A stretch of 10,420 bases of DNA, taken from NCBI GenBank assembly GCA_903834855.1, contig CAILKS010000044.1:1-10420 (forward strand), written 5' to 3'. The DNA is from an uncultured bacterium. Lineage in GTDB: Bacteria; Patescibacteriota; Minisyncoccia; Phycocordibacterales; UBA5272. The notes beneath the pieces were generated by a model. The model was not told where the DNA came from. It was given only the letters and a program-made list of their open reading frames with translations, and did no database searches. The position numbers were made by a program, and so were the translations under genes. Positions 1 through 7,705 of the stretch are shown piece by piece. Position 1 is the stretch's first letter. Every line of letters starts with the position of its first letter.

Positions 1-539
1 ATACGAGTTATATCTCCTGGCTCATAAGTAAAATTAGCCACCCTTACAGATGATATTTTTGGGTTTTCTAGAGTTGTATAATAAGGTTCCTGAGTTAATT
101 TAAGTACAAGCTCAGACGGAGGTTCTGCTAAAAGAACATTTTGTTTTATAACAGGAAAACTCCCACTAACCAAAACAATGGTATCTCCTTTTACAGTTTT
201 TATAACTTCTCCATTTTTATAAAAAGCTGTGAAAGTATAAGAAATCTTAACCGGAGAACTGTTTATATTTTTATTCGAAAGCATTCCAACAAAATCATAA
301 ACATTACCATAGACTTTAATTGCCCTAGTCCAATCTACTGTAACCATAGAAATATCTGCATTACAACGAAGAGAGCATGTTCCTCCACAATCTATATCTG
401 ATTCAAAACCATTTTTCTTTTGATCAAAACAATTAGGCTCTGGAAAAATAATTGTTCTTGTTTCATAAACAAGAAAAGATACGGCCAATATAATAGCTGC
501 CACCGCATAAATAATTTTACGTTTTGTTGCCCAATCCAT
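1..539 (-). CDS. Membrane-anchored protein with DCGGxC motif, C-terminus cut off
   Basis: The reading frame opens at an ATG at 539 and stays open to the window edge (179 residues visible). It begins MDWATKRK, a short basic stretch, followed by one hydrophobic segment at about residues 9-27, so the rest probably lies outside the membrane. Residues 37-59 hold four cysteines (37, 51, 55, 59) around NGFESDIDCGGTC. This resembles the NGxExxxDCGGxC motif seen in many secreted or surface proteins, and it could form disulfides or bind metal. The remainder alternates hydrophobic and polar residues in a beta-sandwich-like way. Similar short membrane-anchored proteins occur in Parcubacteria; the function is unknown. 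There is no Shine-Dalgarno sequence. A -10-like TAAACT lies a few bases before the ATG, which suggests a very short leader. The period-7 field and terminator separate it from the upstream aminopeptidase gene. The frame is reliable; the role is not known. Confidence 0.75.
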   Translation of the reverse strand, partial: MDWATKRKIIYAVAAIILAVSFLVYETRTIIFPEPNCFDQKKNGFESDIDCGGTCSLRCNADISMVTVDWTRAIKVYGNVYDFVGMLSNKNINSSPVKISYTFTAFYKNGEVIKTVKGDTIVLVSGSFPVIKQNVLLAEPPSELVLKLTQEPYYTTLENPKISSVRVANFTYEPGDITR

Positions 540-568
540 ATAATGCTAGTTTAACATAGAACAGCTAT

Positions 569-738
569 TAGCCTGTAGCTAGTAGCCAGTAAAAAGTTTC
601 AAGTTTCCAGTTTTTAGTTTCCAGAGGATTCAAAATACGGGACGGCCGTAGGCCGTCCCGTATTTTCTTGAAACTTGGAACTGGAAACTTGAAACTAATT
701 TATACAAATGCTTACTGGCTACTGCTTACTATTTACTC
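569..738. repeat. Period-7 (heptad) repeat field forming a large inverted repeat
   Basis: From 569 to 624 the sequence reads as eight consecutive 7-mers ending in G: TAGCCTG, TAGCTAG, TAGCCAG, TAAAAAG, TTTCAAG, TTTCCAG, TTTTTAG, TTTCCAG. After the terminator hairpin, the right side reads CTTGAAA, CTTGGAA, CTGGAAA, CTTGAAA, CTAATTT (667-701), then CTTACTG, GCTACTG, CTTACTA, TTTACTC (711-738). The right side is largely the reverse complement of the left, so the whole unit folds as a nested hairpin with the terminator at its tip. The last heptads run into the end of the aminopeptidase gene, including its stop codon at 729-731. Unit sequence varies while the period stays at seven. Confidence 0.8.
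632..666. terminator. Perfect 16-bp bidirectional terminator hairpin
   Basis: AAAATACGGGACGGCC (632-647) and its exact reverse complement (651-666) flank a 3-base loop. The A-rich and T-rich feet make it usable in either direction. It follows the aminopeptidase gene on the minus strand and precedes the DCGGxC-protein gene. Confidence 0.85.
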
Positions 739-2105
739 CTCACAAAAGAAACTAATGCATACAACGGTTCTCCTGTTGCACCAATTGCTAAATTATCCCC
801 TGTAATACTTTCCATACGTGGAGCAATGTCAATGTGAGCCCAAGAGTATCCATCGACAAAATGCTCCAAAAACATAGCCCCAGTAATAGCACCTCCGTCA
901 CGCTTGAATTTATTATGAGTATTTGTCACTCCACCTAAATCCCCTTTTATATCTTCTTTATATTCATCATAAAGTGGCATTGGCCACATTAGATTTTTTG
1001 TTTCTTCACCAATAACTTTTAATTCATTTGCTAGTTTATCGCTATTTGAAAATACTGCAGATACTCGTGAGCCAAGAGCAACCACAGCAGCTCCAGTTAA
1101 GGTCGCTAAATCTATAACCATCTCAGGATTATATTTCTTTGCATAAGTTAATGCATCTGACAAAACCACACGCCCTTCAGCGTCGGTATTTAAAACCTCA
1201 ATTGGTTTTCCACTCATACCAACAATCACATCCCCTGGTAAATAACTTTCCCCTGTTACTCTATTTTCAACTGCTGGTATAAGAGCAATTATGTTTTTCT
1301 TTATTTTTAATTTAGAAAGCGCAAGAAATGTGTGAATAGCAATTGCCCCTCCTGCCATATCCATATGCATTCCATTCATGTGATCCCCGGGTTTTAAATT
1401 ACTTCCCCCTGTATCAAAAGTTACACCCTTCCCTATGAAAACCAATGGTTTTTCAGCCTTTTGCTTTTTATTATCATTGCCTTTATATTCCATAATAATA
1501 AACTTTGGTTTATTCGGTGAACTTTCTCCAACAGCTAAGACCGCATTCATTTTTAATGATGCCATTTTTTTACTATCTAAAATAGCAACGGCAACATTTG
1601 CAATTCCTTTTGCAGATTTTATTGCGTGCTTTGCTAAATCATCCGGTGATAAATGTGAGCCTGGAGTATTTACAAGTTCACGTGCAGAATTTAATTCCTC
1701 GGCAATCAAAAGCCCACAAGTAACTGCTTCGACTTCTTTTTTATTATGTGTAATAATATTTAGAATTTGCTTTTTTACATCTTTTTTATATTTTTCAAAA
1801 TCATAACCGGCGTTTGCAAGTTCATATGCAAATTGTTCAAGAAACTTTTCTTCACTGAATATATTCTTTGAAAGTGATAACCATTCTGCGACATCTACAG
1901 AAAAATTTACAGCATCTGTACTTTTTGCTGTACGAGCGATTTTACGAATTATAAGTGGCAAAGTAAATTTTGTCAGAATATCTTTAATACCAATAATAAT
2001 TGTCGGGGTACTACCAGATAAATTAATTTGGATTGTATCTGTACTTCGAGTAAAAGAAATGTGAACGGCCCCCTTTGTCTGTTTTGTTATCGTGGTTATT
2101 TGCAT
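729..2105 (-). CDS. pepA: Leucyl aminopeptidase (peptidase family M17)
   Basis: A 458-residue cytosolic di-metal aminopeptidase that removes N-terminal residues from peptides. The M17 signature NTDAEGR is at residues 306-312, and GKGVTFDTGG is at 225-234. By spacing against E. coli PepA, the metal ligands are K226, D231, D249, D308 and E310, and the catalytic residues are K238 and R312; all are present with identical spacing. Residues 1 to about 140 are the poorly conserved N-terminal domain, about 45 residues shorter overall than E. coli PepA (503 aa). The catalytic domain fills the rest and ends near residue 458. The start at 2105 is the first ATG after the rRNA terminator. No Shine-Dalgarno is visible, and a TATAGT box lies 11 bases before it. 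The gene is monocistronic: the rRNA terminator lies upstream and a strong hairpin downstream. A role in peptide turnover is inferred from the family. Confidence 0.97.
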   Translation of the reverse strand: MQITTITKQTKGAVHISFTRSTDTIQINLSGSTPTIIIGIKDILTKFTLPLIIRKIARTAKSTDAVNFSVDVAEWLSLSKNIFSEEKFLEQFAYELANAGYDFEKYKKDVKKQILNIITHNKKEVEAVTCGLLIAEELNSARELVNTPGSHLSPDDLAKHAIKSAKGIANVAVAILDSKKMASLKMNAVLAVGESSPNKPKFIIMEYKGNDNKKQKAEKPLVFIGKGVTFDTGGSNLKPGDHMNGMHMDMAGGAIAIHTFLALSKLKIKKNIIALIPAVENRVTGESYLPGDVIVGMSGKPIEVLNTDAEGRVVLSDALTYAKKYNPEMVIDLATLTGAAVVALGSRVSAVFSNSDKLANELKVIGEETKNLMWPMPLYDEYKEDIKGDLGGVTNTHNKFKRDGGAITGAMFLEHFVDGYSWAHIDIAPRMESITGDNLAIGATGEPLYALVSFVRSK

Positions 2106-2116
2106 ATAATGATACT

Positions 2117-2122
2117 ACTATA
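2117..2122 (-). promoter_or_regulatory. Candidate -10 box for pepA
   Basis: TATAGT on the minus strand, 11 bases before the pepA ATG and downstream of the rRNA terminator. No convincing -35 box sits at the usual distance. If it is used, the mRNA leader would be only a few bases long, in keeping with the missing Shine-Dalgarno. Confidence 0.4.
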
Positions 2123-2164
2123 AAGGCAGGTAAGAGTCGAGAGGAAAGAGTTTAGAGTAAATAC

Positions 2165-2199
2165 AAAACAAAAACACCCTAAACGGGTGTTTTTGTTTT
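2165..2199 (-). terminator. rRNA operon terminator
   Basis: A perfect 15-bp stem: AAAACAAAAACACCC (2165-2179), five-base loop, then its exact reverse complement (2185-2199). It lies about 50 bases after the 3' end of 5S on the minus strand and ends in a T-rich tract. Confidence 0.85.
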
Positions 2200-2202
2200 A
2201 AA

Positions 2203-2235
2203 AGCTACAAGCTAATAGCTACAAGCTACAAGCTG
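2203..2235. repeat. Heptad tandem repeat AGCTACA
   Basis: AGCTACA, AGCTAAT, AGCTACA, AGCTACA, AGCTG in direct tandem, between the rRNA terminator and the 5S gene. It has the same period of seven as the fields at 569-738 and 8382-8409 but a different unit. Confidence 0.8.
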
Positions 2236-2249
2236 TTCATTCAAGTTCT

Positions 2250-2365
2250 TTGTTCTCCCGACAAGCTACTTTCCCGACAATGTCAGTATCATCGCTGCTG
2301 TTGGGCTTAACTTCTCTGTTCGAAATGGGAAGAGGTGTGACCCCAAAGCCAAATCAGGAGAACAA
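2250..2365 (-). rRNA. rrf: 5S ribosomal RNA
   Basis: About 116 nt. The ends pair as helix I: TTGTTCTCCTG at the 5' end (2365-2355) with CGGGAGAACAA at the 3' end (2260-2250). The internal blocks match 5S: GGGGTCACACCTCTTCCC, then CGAACAGAGAAGTTAAGC in the loop B/C region, and GATGATACTG and GGGAAAGTAG in the loop D/E arm. It is the last gene of the 23S-tRNA-5S operon and is followed by the terminator. Ends are set from the helix I pairing and could shift by one or two bases. Confidence 0.95.
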
Positions 2366-2382
2366 AAAGCTCGAAAGCTTTC

Positions 2383-2483
2383 AAATTATATATGGTAGGG
2401 ATGGTGGGAATCGAACCTCACGCCTGCCAGCTTTGGGAGCTGGTGCCTTTTCCACTTGGCTACACCCCTATCATATATAATTT
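2383..2483. repeat. 12-bp inverted repeat flanking the tRNA (processing stem)
   Basis: AAATTATATATG (2383-2394) and its exact reverse complement (2472-2483) enclose the tRNA. In the rRNA precursor this would extend the acceptor stem outward. It overlaps the encoded CCA end. It probably helps fold or present the tRNA for end processing; this role is inferred. Confidence 0.65.
2393..2469 (-). tRNA. tRNA between 23S and 5S, anticodon CCA (Trp-like) but atypical
   Basis: The cloverleaf fits. The acceptor stem is AGGGGTG with CATCCCT, with A at position 73 and an encoded CCA. The D stem is GCC/GGC and the T loop is TTCGATT. The anticodon stem CCAGC/GCTGG is perfect, so its loop is TCCCAAA, which puts CCA (tryptophan) at positions 34-36. 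Two features are abnormal. Position 33 is C instead of the near-universal U, and the T stem carries a bulged A (GTGAGG against CCCAC). Discriminator A73 is also not the G usual in bacterial tRNA-Trp. The opposite strand of the anticodon loop reads TTTGGGA, exactly the tRNA-Pro(UGG) loop, so the arm may have been inverted. It may be a tryptophan tRNA, an altered tRNA or a decaying gene. The tRNA nature is secure; the identity is not. Confidence 0.8.
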
Positions 2484-2511
2484 ATTTTTTGTAATTCTCT
2501 TTCGAAGATTA

Positions 2512-2608
2512 CGACATGAAAGAACATTTCACGTCGTGTGTGGAGGGAATACTTTAAGCGATGAATAAATCCATATCAAATCATACAACCTCCACACACG
2601 ACATGAAA
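2512..2608 (-). other. Structured 23S-tRNA spacer with 20-bp stem
   Basis: Plus-strand TTTCACGTCGTGTGTGGAGG (2527-2546) pairs with 2589-2608 over 20 bp with one G-T pair, around a 42-base loop. The block CGACATGAAA occurs twice (2512-2521 and 2599-2608), and both copies can pair with the same middle strand, giving two exclusive folds. It lies just downstream of the 23S 3' end, so it may be a cleavage site for precursor processing (inference). Confidence 0.6.
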
Positions 2609-2885
2609 GAAACAACACAGTTTCCTCATAAAGCTTGCGCTTAGTGAGGACACGATTATTTGTGATAATCATGTTTCCTAATAGGATTCGGGTAATTAGT
2701 AAGCCTTGACTGAACACATTACTGTGCGTACATCTAGCTCCTATCAACGTAATAATCTCTTACGACCCTTCAACGAATACTCATCTTGAAGTTGGCTTCG
2801 TTCTTAGATGCTTTCAGAACTTATCCATTCCCGACATAGCTACTGGGCGATCCGGCTGGCGCCAGAGCCCATACACCAGAGGTCA

Positions 2886-2916
<31 letters not shown>

Positions 2917-3062
2917 ATCTTCTCAATATTCGAACGGCTGCAGAAGATAGGAAACCAACCTGTCTCACGACGGTTTGAACCCAGCTCACGTATCTTTTTA
3001 AATGGCGAACAGCCATACCCTTGGTAGCTTCTCCACCACCAGGATAAGATGAGCCGACATCG

Positions 3063-3660
3063 CTGTCGTATTTGTCTCGCATTACTGCGAGGATCGGACT
3101 ATATCTTCATCCACTCGATCAAGAGTGGAGCTTGCGTATTAGCTATGAGCTCTTCTTACTACTCATAACTTCGTCGCGTGCATAGCACGCAAGTCAAAAG
3201 TTGAAAGTCTATAAAGTTGAAAGTAGATGCAAATGCATTCACTTTTGACTTTATGGATTTTATGGACTTTTTACTAGTTTAGGTTTTACCTAAACGACAA
3301 GTCTCTACAGGGTTATACATGTAATTACACTGTTAAGTGTACAGCTCTCTAAAAAAATTAGAGTGATCGCTTTCTTACTTGCAAACTTCCCACGGTATTG
3401 CCCAAATGTTGTTCAGGTATTTGGGTTTCACCGTTATAAGCAAGGATTTCTTTTGTACATATTATTTATTTGACGATTGTACATACACTAGATTTTTCAA
3501 ATATTTGAATGAAGTTCGAGGAAAAACATATATTTTAGAAGAAGGCGTACACGAAGTACGACGACTGAAAAAATATTTGTTTTGACAAAGAAATTCGTCA
3601 AATATTTATAAATCTAATTTGTTGCTATAGGATTACTCCTAACGCACCCCGATTTAGTTA
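3063..3660 (-). ncRNA. Group I intron at E. coli 23S position 2500
   Basis: The exon sequence breaks exactly after U2500 (GGCACCT) and resumes at C2501 (CGATGTCGG), a known group I insertion site at the peptidyl-transferase centre. The intron follows group I rules. The 5' exon ends in U and the intron ends in G. An internal guide, GGGGTGC, about ten bases in pairs with exon GCACCU to form P1 with a U-G pair. The core has the R-type element TGTAGAGACT and the S-type element AAGATATAGTCC. The intron is 598 nt, extended in the P2 region and in the R-to-S interval (P8), where a heptad-repeat hairpin sits. I see no homing endonuclease frame, so it appears immobile or mobilised in trans. Self-splicing is expected from the family and not shown here. 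Confidence 0.92.
3191..3275. repeat. Heptad-repeat palindromic element, copy A (inside intron 2500)
   Basis: An 85-base imperfect palindrome built of 7-mers such as AAGTTGA, AAGTCTA, ACTTTTG, ACTTTAT, centred on TGCAAATGCA near 3229-3238. It is flanked by short hairpins: GCGTGCATAGCACGC on the left and GTTTAGG/CCTAAAC on the right. A close relative occurs at 6831-6918. Confidence 0.8.
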
Positions 3661-4232
3661 AGGTGCCGAACTGTGCCGTCGATATGAACTCTTGGGCACA
3701 ACTAGCCTGTTATCCCCGTGGTAGCTTCTATCCGTTAATCTGCACCGGCGTCTAAAGCCAAGTGTAGGTTCACTAGGACCCACTTTCGTGTCTGCTCGAC
3801 ATGCCCGTCTTACAGTCAAGCCATCTTATGCCCTTACGCTATCGGCACGGTTTCCATTCGCGCCTAGATGACCTTAATATACTCCTCCGTTACCTTTTAG
3901 GAGGAAACCGCCCCAGTTAAACTCCCCACCAGATACTGTCTGCGAACGTTTTTTCCGTTCACGTTAGAGTATGCCCAATTACAGATGACTATTTCACTGT
4001 CGAGTAGAGTACAGCCGAAACCATACACATCAAACCTCTCGTCACTATTCTACGCAGTAATTGAACATACTCAATATCAAGCTAGAGTAAAGCTCACGGG
4101 GTCTTTTCGTCTATCTGCAGCTAGGGGGCATCTTCACCCCCACTGTATTTTCACCGAGCTACTCCCTGAGACAGTTCCCCAGTCGTTACGCCATTCGTGC
4201 ACGTCTGAACTTACCAGACAAGGAATTTCGCT

Positions 4233-4461
<229 letters not shown>

Positions 4462-4608
4462 GACGGGGGCTTATATCATTCAGCGCTTACGCACCGCCGA
4501 TATTTGACCTTCCCGCATTGGTCAGGCGTCACCTCCTATACATCCACTTACGTGTTCGCAGGAAGCTGTGTTTTTGGTAAACAGTCGCTAGAGAAACTTT
4601 CGCTGCGG

Positions 4609-4915
4609 CCCCCATCACTTTATTTTCAAAGTAATGAAGTCGTAGAGAATTAATTTCTATCACACTATTTCACACGTACATTACATACGTTTTTGTAATT
4701 ACAGTAGCTCTACTGTAATTACGGTTTGTCTCAATATTTTATCTAATTCTCTAGTCATCCATATTTATTTTTTAAATTAAGAAAATTGATTTAGTTACGA
4801 GGAGCATAGAATTTTTCTAGGGAAAACGTAGATGAACTACGTTGACCGACGAAAAATTCGTAGCGACAAAGTAAATGAATTAATTTTGTTAATTTTGAAA
4901 ACAAAGTGATGGGGG
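4609..4915 (-). other. Expansion / intervening sequence in 23S helix 63
   Basis: Between GCGATAAGGCCTG and GGCCGCAGCG, where helix 63 is normally short, lies 307 nt closed by a 19-bp stem: 4609-4627 pairs with 4897-4915 with one G-T pair. The interior is very AT-rich and holds a perfect 12-bp hairpin (GTAATTACAGTA, loop GAGC) and a smaller one (CGTAG/CTACG). There is no group I core motif and no coding frame. It could stay in the rRNA as an expansion or be cut out by an RNase III-like enzyme. Confidence 0.75.
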
Positions 4916-5506
4916 CAGGCCTTATCGCTAACTTACGGCCGCTTTTTTGCCTAGTTCCTTAGGGAGATATCACTCGTTCGCCTTAGTCTACTCGACTCGA
5001 ATACCTGTGTCGGTTTGCGGTACGGATTAATAGTAACTTAAAGCATCTATGTGTACCTTATAAATAAGACACACATAGACGTTCTGTATTCACAGAATGT
5101 AGAGACTTTTCTAGGAAGCGTGCTTTATAAAGTTGAATCAGGTTGCCCATCATCTTCATACGGTGCTTGGAGGCGGTATTAAAACCAGAGGCGTGGATTT
5201 CCCTGCGCCTCACCCTTACACAATAAACGACAATCCAATTAGTCGCTCTATATACTACCCTCCGTCATCCCATCACATTACTACCAAGCTAATGAATATT
5301 AACATTATGTCCATCGGATCCGGCGTTTGCCATCTCCTTAGGCCCGGCTAACCCTCCTCTGACAATCATTGAAGAGGAAACCTTATTCTTTCGGCGGGAG
5401 GGGATCTCACCCTCCTTGCGGTTACTTGTGCCAACATTCGTACTTCCATACGCTCCACTATGGGTCACCCCTTTAGCTTCAACGCAGAATGGAACACTCT
5501 CCTACC

Positions 5507-5868
5507 GCTTATGAATTTCATAGAGAACCCAAGAGAAATTAATTCTCTTGGAACAGTTCAATAATACCAATGTATTATTTCTGTTGTTGTACAGAGGGGG
5601 GGCTGTCACGCCACACAATCAGAATGTTGTGCGTGGCGTAAGCCGAGGGATAAACGAGTAAGCACGTTACGTTTCCAACCGAGGGGAGTCCTTCGACTTC
5701 TCAGTTTTGTTTCGCATTGCTAGGCAGTTGCGCACTTGCAATTACACACTTGCCTTTTTTCCTCGCGGCACCCTACCCAATAAAGGGCTGATCGTGCACA
5801 TTGCGTGACCAATCCCCCCTCCGACAACACTGTTGAGAACACTTAAGTTCTCTATGAAATTCACAAGC
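5507..5868 (-). other. Intervening sequence in 23S helix 45 with GC-rich structured core
   Basis: Helix 45 is extended to a 22-bp stem (5507-5528 with 5847-5868, one G-T pair) holding about 318 nt. Helix 45 is a recognised site for intervening sequences that RNase III removes, for example in Salmonella. The outer part is AT-rich, but the inner part (5586-5828) is clearly GC-richer. It is closed by its own stem: GTTGT plus a GGAGGGGGG run against CCCCCC and ACAAC. It contains further hairpins, such as CGCCAC/GTGGCG with an inner ACAA/TTGT, and AGTC-GAAG-GACT. It matches no group I or group II core that I can recognise and has no coding frame. The insertion is certain; the nature of the core is open. 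Confidence 0.8.
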
Positions 5869-6802
5869 CCTCAGTTTCGGTGATATGTTTAAGCCCCGAT
5901 CATTTGCGGCGCAGAGTCTCTCGATGGGTGAGCTGTTACGCTTTCTTTCAATGATGGCTGCTTCTAAGCCAACATCCTCATTGTCAATGAAACTCCACCT
6001 CCTCGCTTGCACTTAACATATACTTAGGGACCTTAACTTGAGATCTGGGCTGTTTCCCTTTTGACCGACGGAGCTTCGCCCCCGTAGTCTTACTGCCGTA
6101 TTTTTAACCTCTGGTATTCGGAGTTTGATAGGTTTTTCCGTATTTCTACTAGTAAAAACCTTCCAGTGCTCTACCCCCAGAGGGAACACACGACGCTAGT
6201 CCAAAAACTATTTCGGAGAGAACCAGCTATTACCAAGTTCGATTAGCTTTTCACTCCTTACCACAAGTCATCCAAAGGAGTCGTACAACCTACTGGTTCG
6301 GGCCTCCATACATCTTTCGATATACTTCACCCTGCTCATGGTAAGCTCACCTGGCTTCGGGTCTGTAAGCTACTACATTTAGTTCGCGCTATTAACACTT
6401 GCTTTCGCTTTGGCTCCACCACTTTATGCGGCTTAGCCTGCAGTAGCCTACAACTCGTTGGCTCATTCTTCAATAGGCACGCAGTCGAGGTTGCAAGCAA
6501 CCTCTTCTACTCTTTGTAAACATACGGTTTCAGTTCTATTTCACTCCCCTTCCGGGGTTCTTTTCACCTTTCCCTCGCGGTACTAGTTCACTATCGGTCT
6601 CTTGCAATATTTAGCCTTACCGGTTAGTTCCGGCTGATTCATCCGAGCTATTCGTGTCTCGAATTACTCAAGATCAAAAACAAAAGAGACATAATTATTT
6701 CGACTACGAGGCTATCACTCTCTATGGCGTTGCTTTCCAACAACTTATTCTATAATTATATTTTGTAACTCTTCTAGTAAACTACGTTTTTGTCTTACTA
6801 CC

Positions 6803-6946
6803 CCAGTACATCACGCTGCGCGCGATGTACAAGTTTGTAAAGTTGAAAGTTCATAAAGTTGAAAGTAGATGCAATTGCATTCACTTTTGACTTTATAAAC
6901 TTTATAAACTTTTGACTTGTACATCACATTCAATGTGATGTACTGG
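6803..6946 (-). other. Expansion in 23S domain I (near E. coli position 280)
   Basis: After CAGCCCAAACC the usual short hairpin is replaced by 144 nt closed by a perfect 12-bp stem (CCAGTACATCAC at 6803-6814 with 6935-6946). Inside are two related 25-base palindromes (6806-6830 and 6919-6943), each starting GTACATCAC and ending GATGTAC, with a heptad-repeat element between them. No ribozyme core or coding frame is present. Confidence 0.78.
6831..6918. repeat. Heptad-repeat palindromic element, copy B (inside 23S domain I)
   Basis: An 88-base imperfect palindrome centred on TGCAATTGCA, closely related to the element at 3191-3275. Shared blocks include AAAGTTGAAAGT, AAAGTTGAAAGTAGATGCAA and ATTCACTTTTGACTTTAT. 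It begins AAGTTTGTAAAG and ends TTTGACTT and lies between two 25-base palindromes. Confidence 0.8.
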
Positions 6947-7445
6947 TTTGGGCTGTTCCGTTTTCGCTCGCCGCTACTTGCGGAATTCTTATTTAGTTTC
7001 TTTTCCTCCAGGTACTGAGATGTTTCACTTCCCTGGGTGTGCTTCCGCGGAATGCTCCGTCGGACCATACAACATTACTCGTATGAGGTTTCCCCATTCA
7101 GAAATTTCCGGATCGTAGGTTATAAGGCACCTCCCCGAAACGTATCGCCGCCTGATCACGTCTTTCATCGCTTGCAAGAGCCAAGGCATCCACCGTATGC
7201 TCTTATGTTCCTATTAGGAAACATAACTACCACATAACTCCGGACCGCTCCATTGTTATGTGTGTGTTGTTTGCTTTGTAATTTATTTCTCTCTCAAAAA
7301 ATATTTCACAAAGTCTTTCATGTTTTTTCCGTGTCACCATTCCGCAAGACCCCAGTGAATAAATTCTACTGGATAACAGTATTGTTGGTGCGTTAGGTGC
7401 ACGGGATTTAATTGTCAAATTGCTATCGTTCTGTAATTTTAGAAA

Positions 7446-7467
7446 ACAAAATCCGCCTTATCGGCGG
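7446..7467 (-). terminator. Terminator-like hairpin in the rRNA leader
   Basis: On the minus strand CCGCC-GATAA-GGCGG is followed by ATTTTGTTTT. It lies about 80 bases after the candidate rRNA promoter and about 220 bases before the 23S 5' end. It would stop an unmodified polymerase unless rRNA antitermination acts, or it may end a separate short transcript. The 7225-7700 gap otherwise holds only leader sequence and the promoter. Confidence 0.5.
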
Positions 7468-7543
7468 CCTGTAACAAACGTCACAAGTCTCCGAGATTTA
7501 GTTGGTTTTTGTGTTCATTTTTATCATTCAATCAGTGCTAGCA

Positions 7544-7572
7544 ATCTTACCAAAATATATATAGAAAGTCAA
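7544..7572 (-). promoter_or_regulatory. Candidate sigma70 promoter of the 23S-tRNA-5S operon
   Basis: TTGACT (7572-7567), 17 bases, TAAGAT (7549-7544), read leftward. It is the best promoter match between the lipoprotein gene and 23S and predicts a leader of about 310 nt. A TTGACA at 7418-7413 could be a second -35, but its -10 partner is poor. Confidence 0.6.
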
Positions 7573-7647
7573 GCGGAAAAAGAGATTGCAGAAAACAGAT
7601 TACAGATATCAGAAAAAACCTAGAAAAATGTATAAAAATGGAATTAA

Positions 7648-7705
7648 AAAAGCCCCCTACTTTGAATTTTCGGGGGCTTTTCGCTGACGCCTTTCGGCAG
7701 TCAGC
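7648..7705 (-). terminator. Tandem hairpins ending the lipoprotein transcript
   Basis: Two stems follow each other on the minus strand. GCTGAC-T-GCC, loop GAAA, GGC-GTCAGC (7705-7683) includes the stop codon. AAAAGCCCCC/GGGGGCTTTT (7681-7648) has a 14-base loop and is followed by TTTTTTAA. The second is a standard intrinsic terminator; the first may protect the mRNA end. Confidence 0.85.

Noticed and set aside
141..401. Plus-strand frame of 86 codons
   Set aside because: It is antisense to the DCGGxC-protein frame, which has a membrane anchor and motif; the plus frame has no such features.
569..738. CRISPR array
   Set aside because: The repeat unit is seven bases with no spacers, and no cas genes are present.
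2393..2469. A tRNA-Pro(UGG) on the plus strand
   Set aside because: Only the palindromic anticodon arm reads that way. The D arm, T arm and encoded CCA all have minus-strand polarity.
2529..2747. Minus-strand frame of 72 codons
   Set aside because: It covers the 23S 3' end and the structured spacer; no protein features.
3379..3585. Possible homing endonuclease frame in intron 2500
   Set aside because: It is on the strand opposite to the intron, only 68 codons long, lacks LAGLIDADG, HNH or GIY-YIG motifs, and overlaps core helices.
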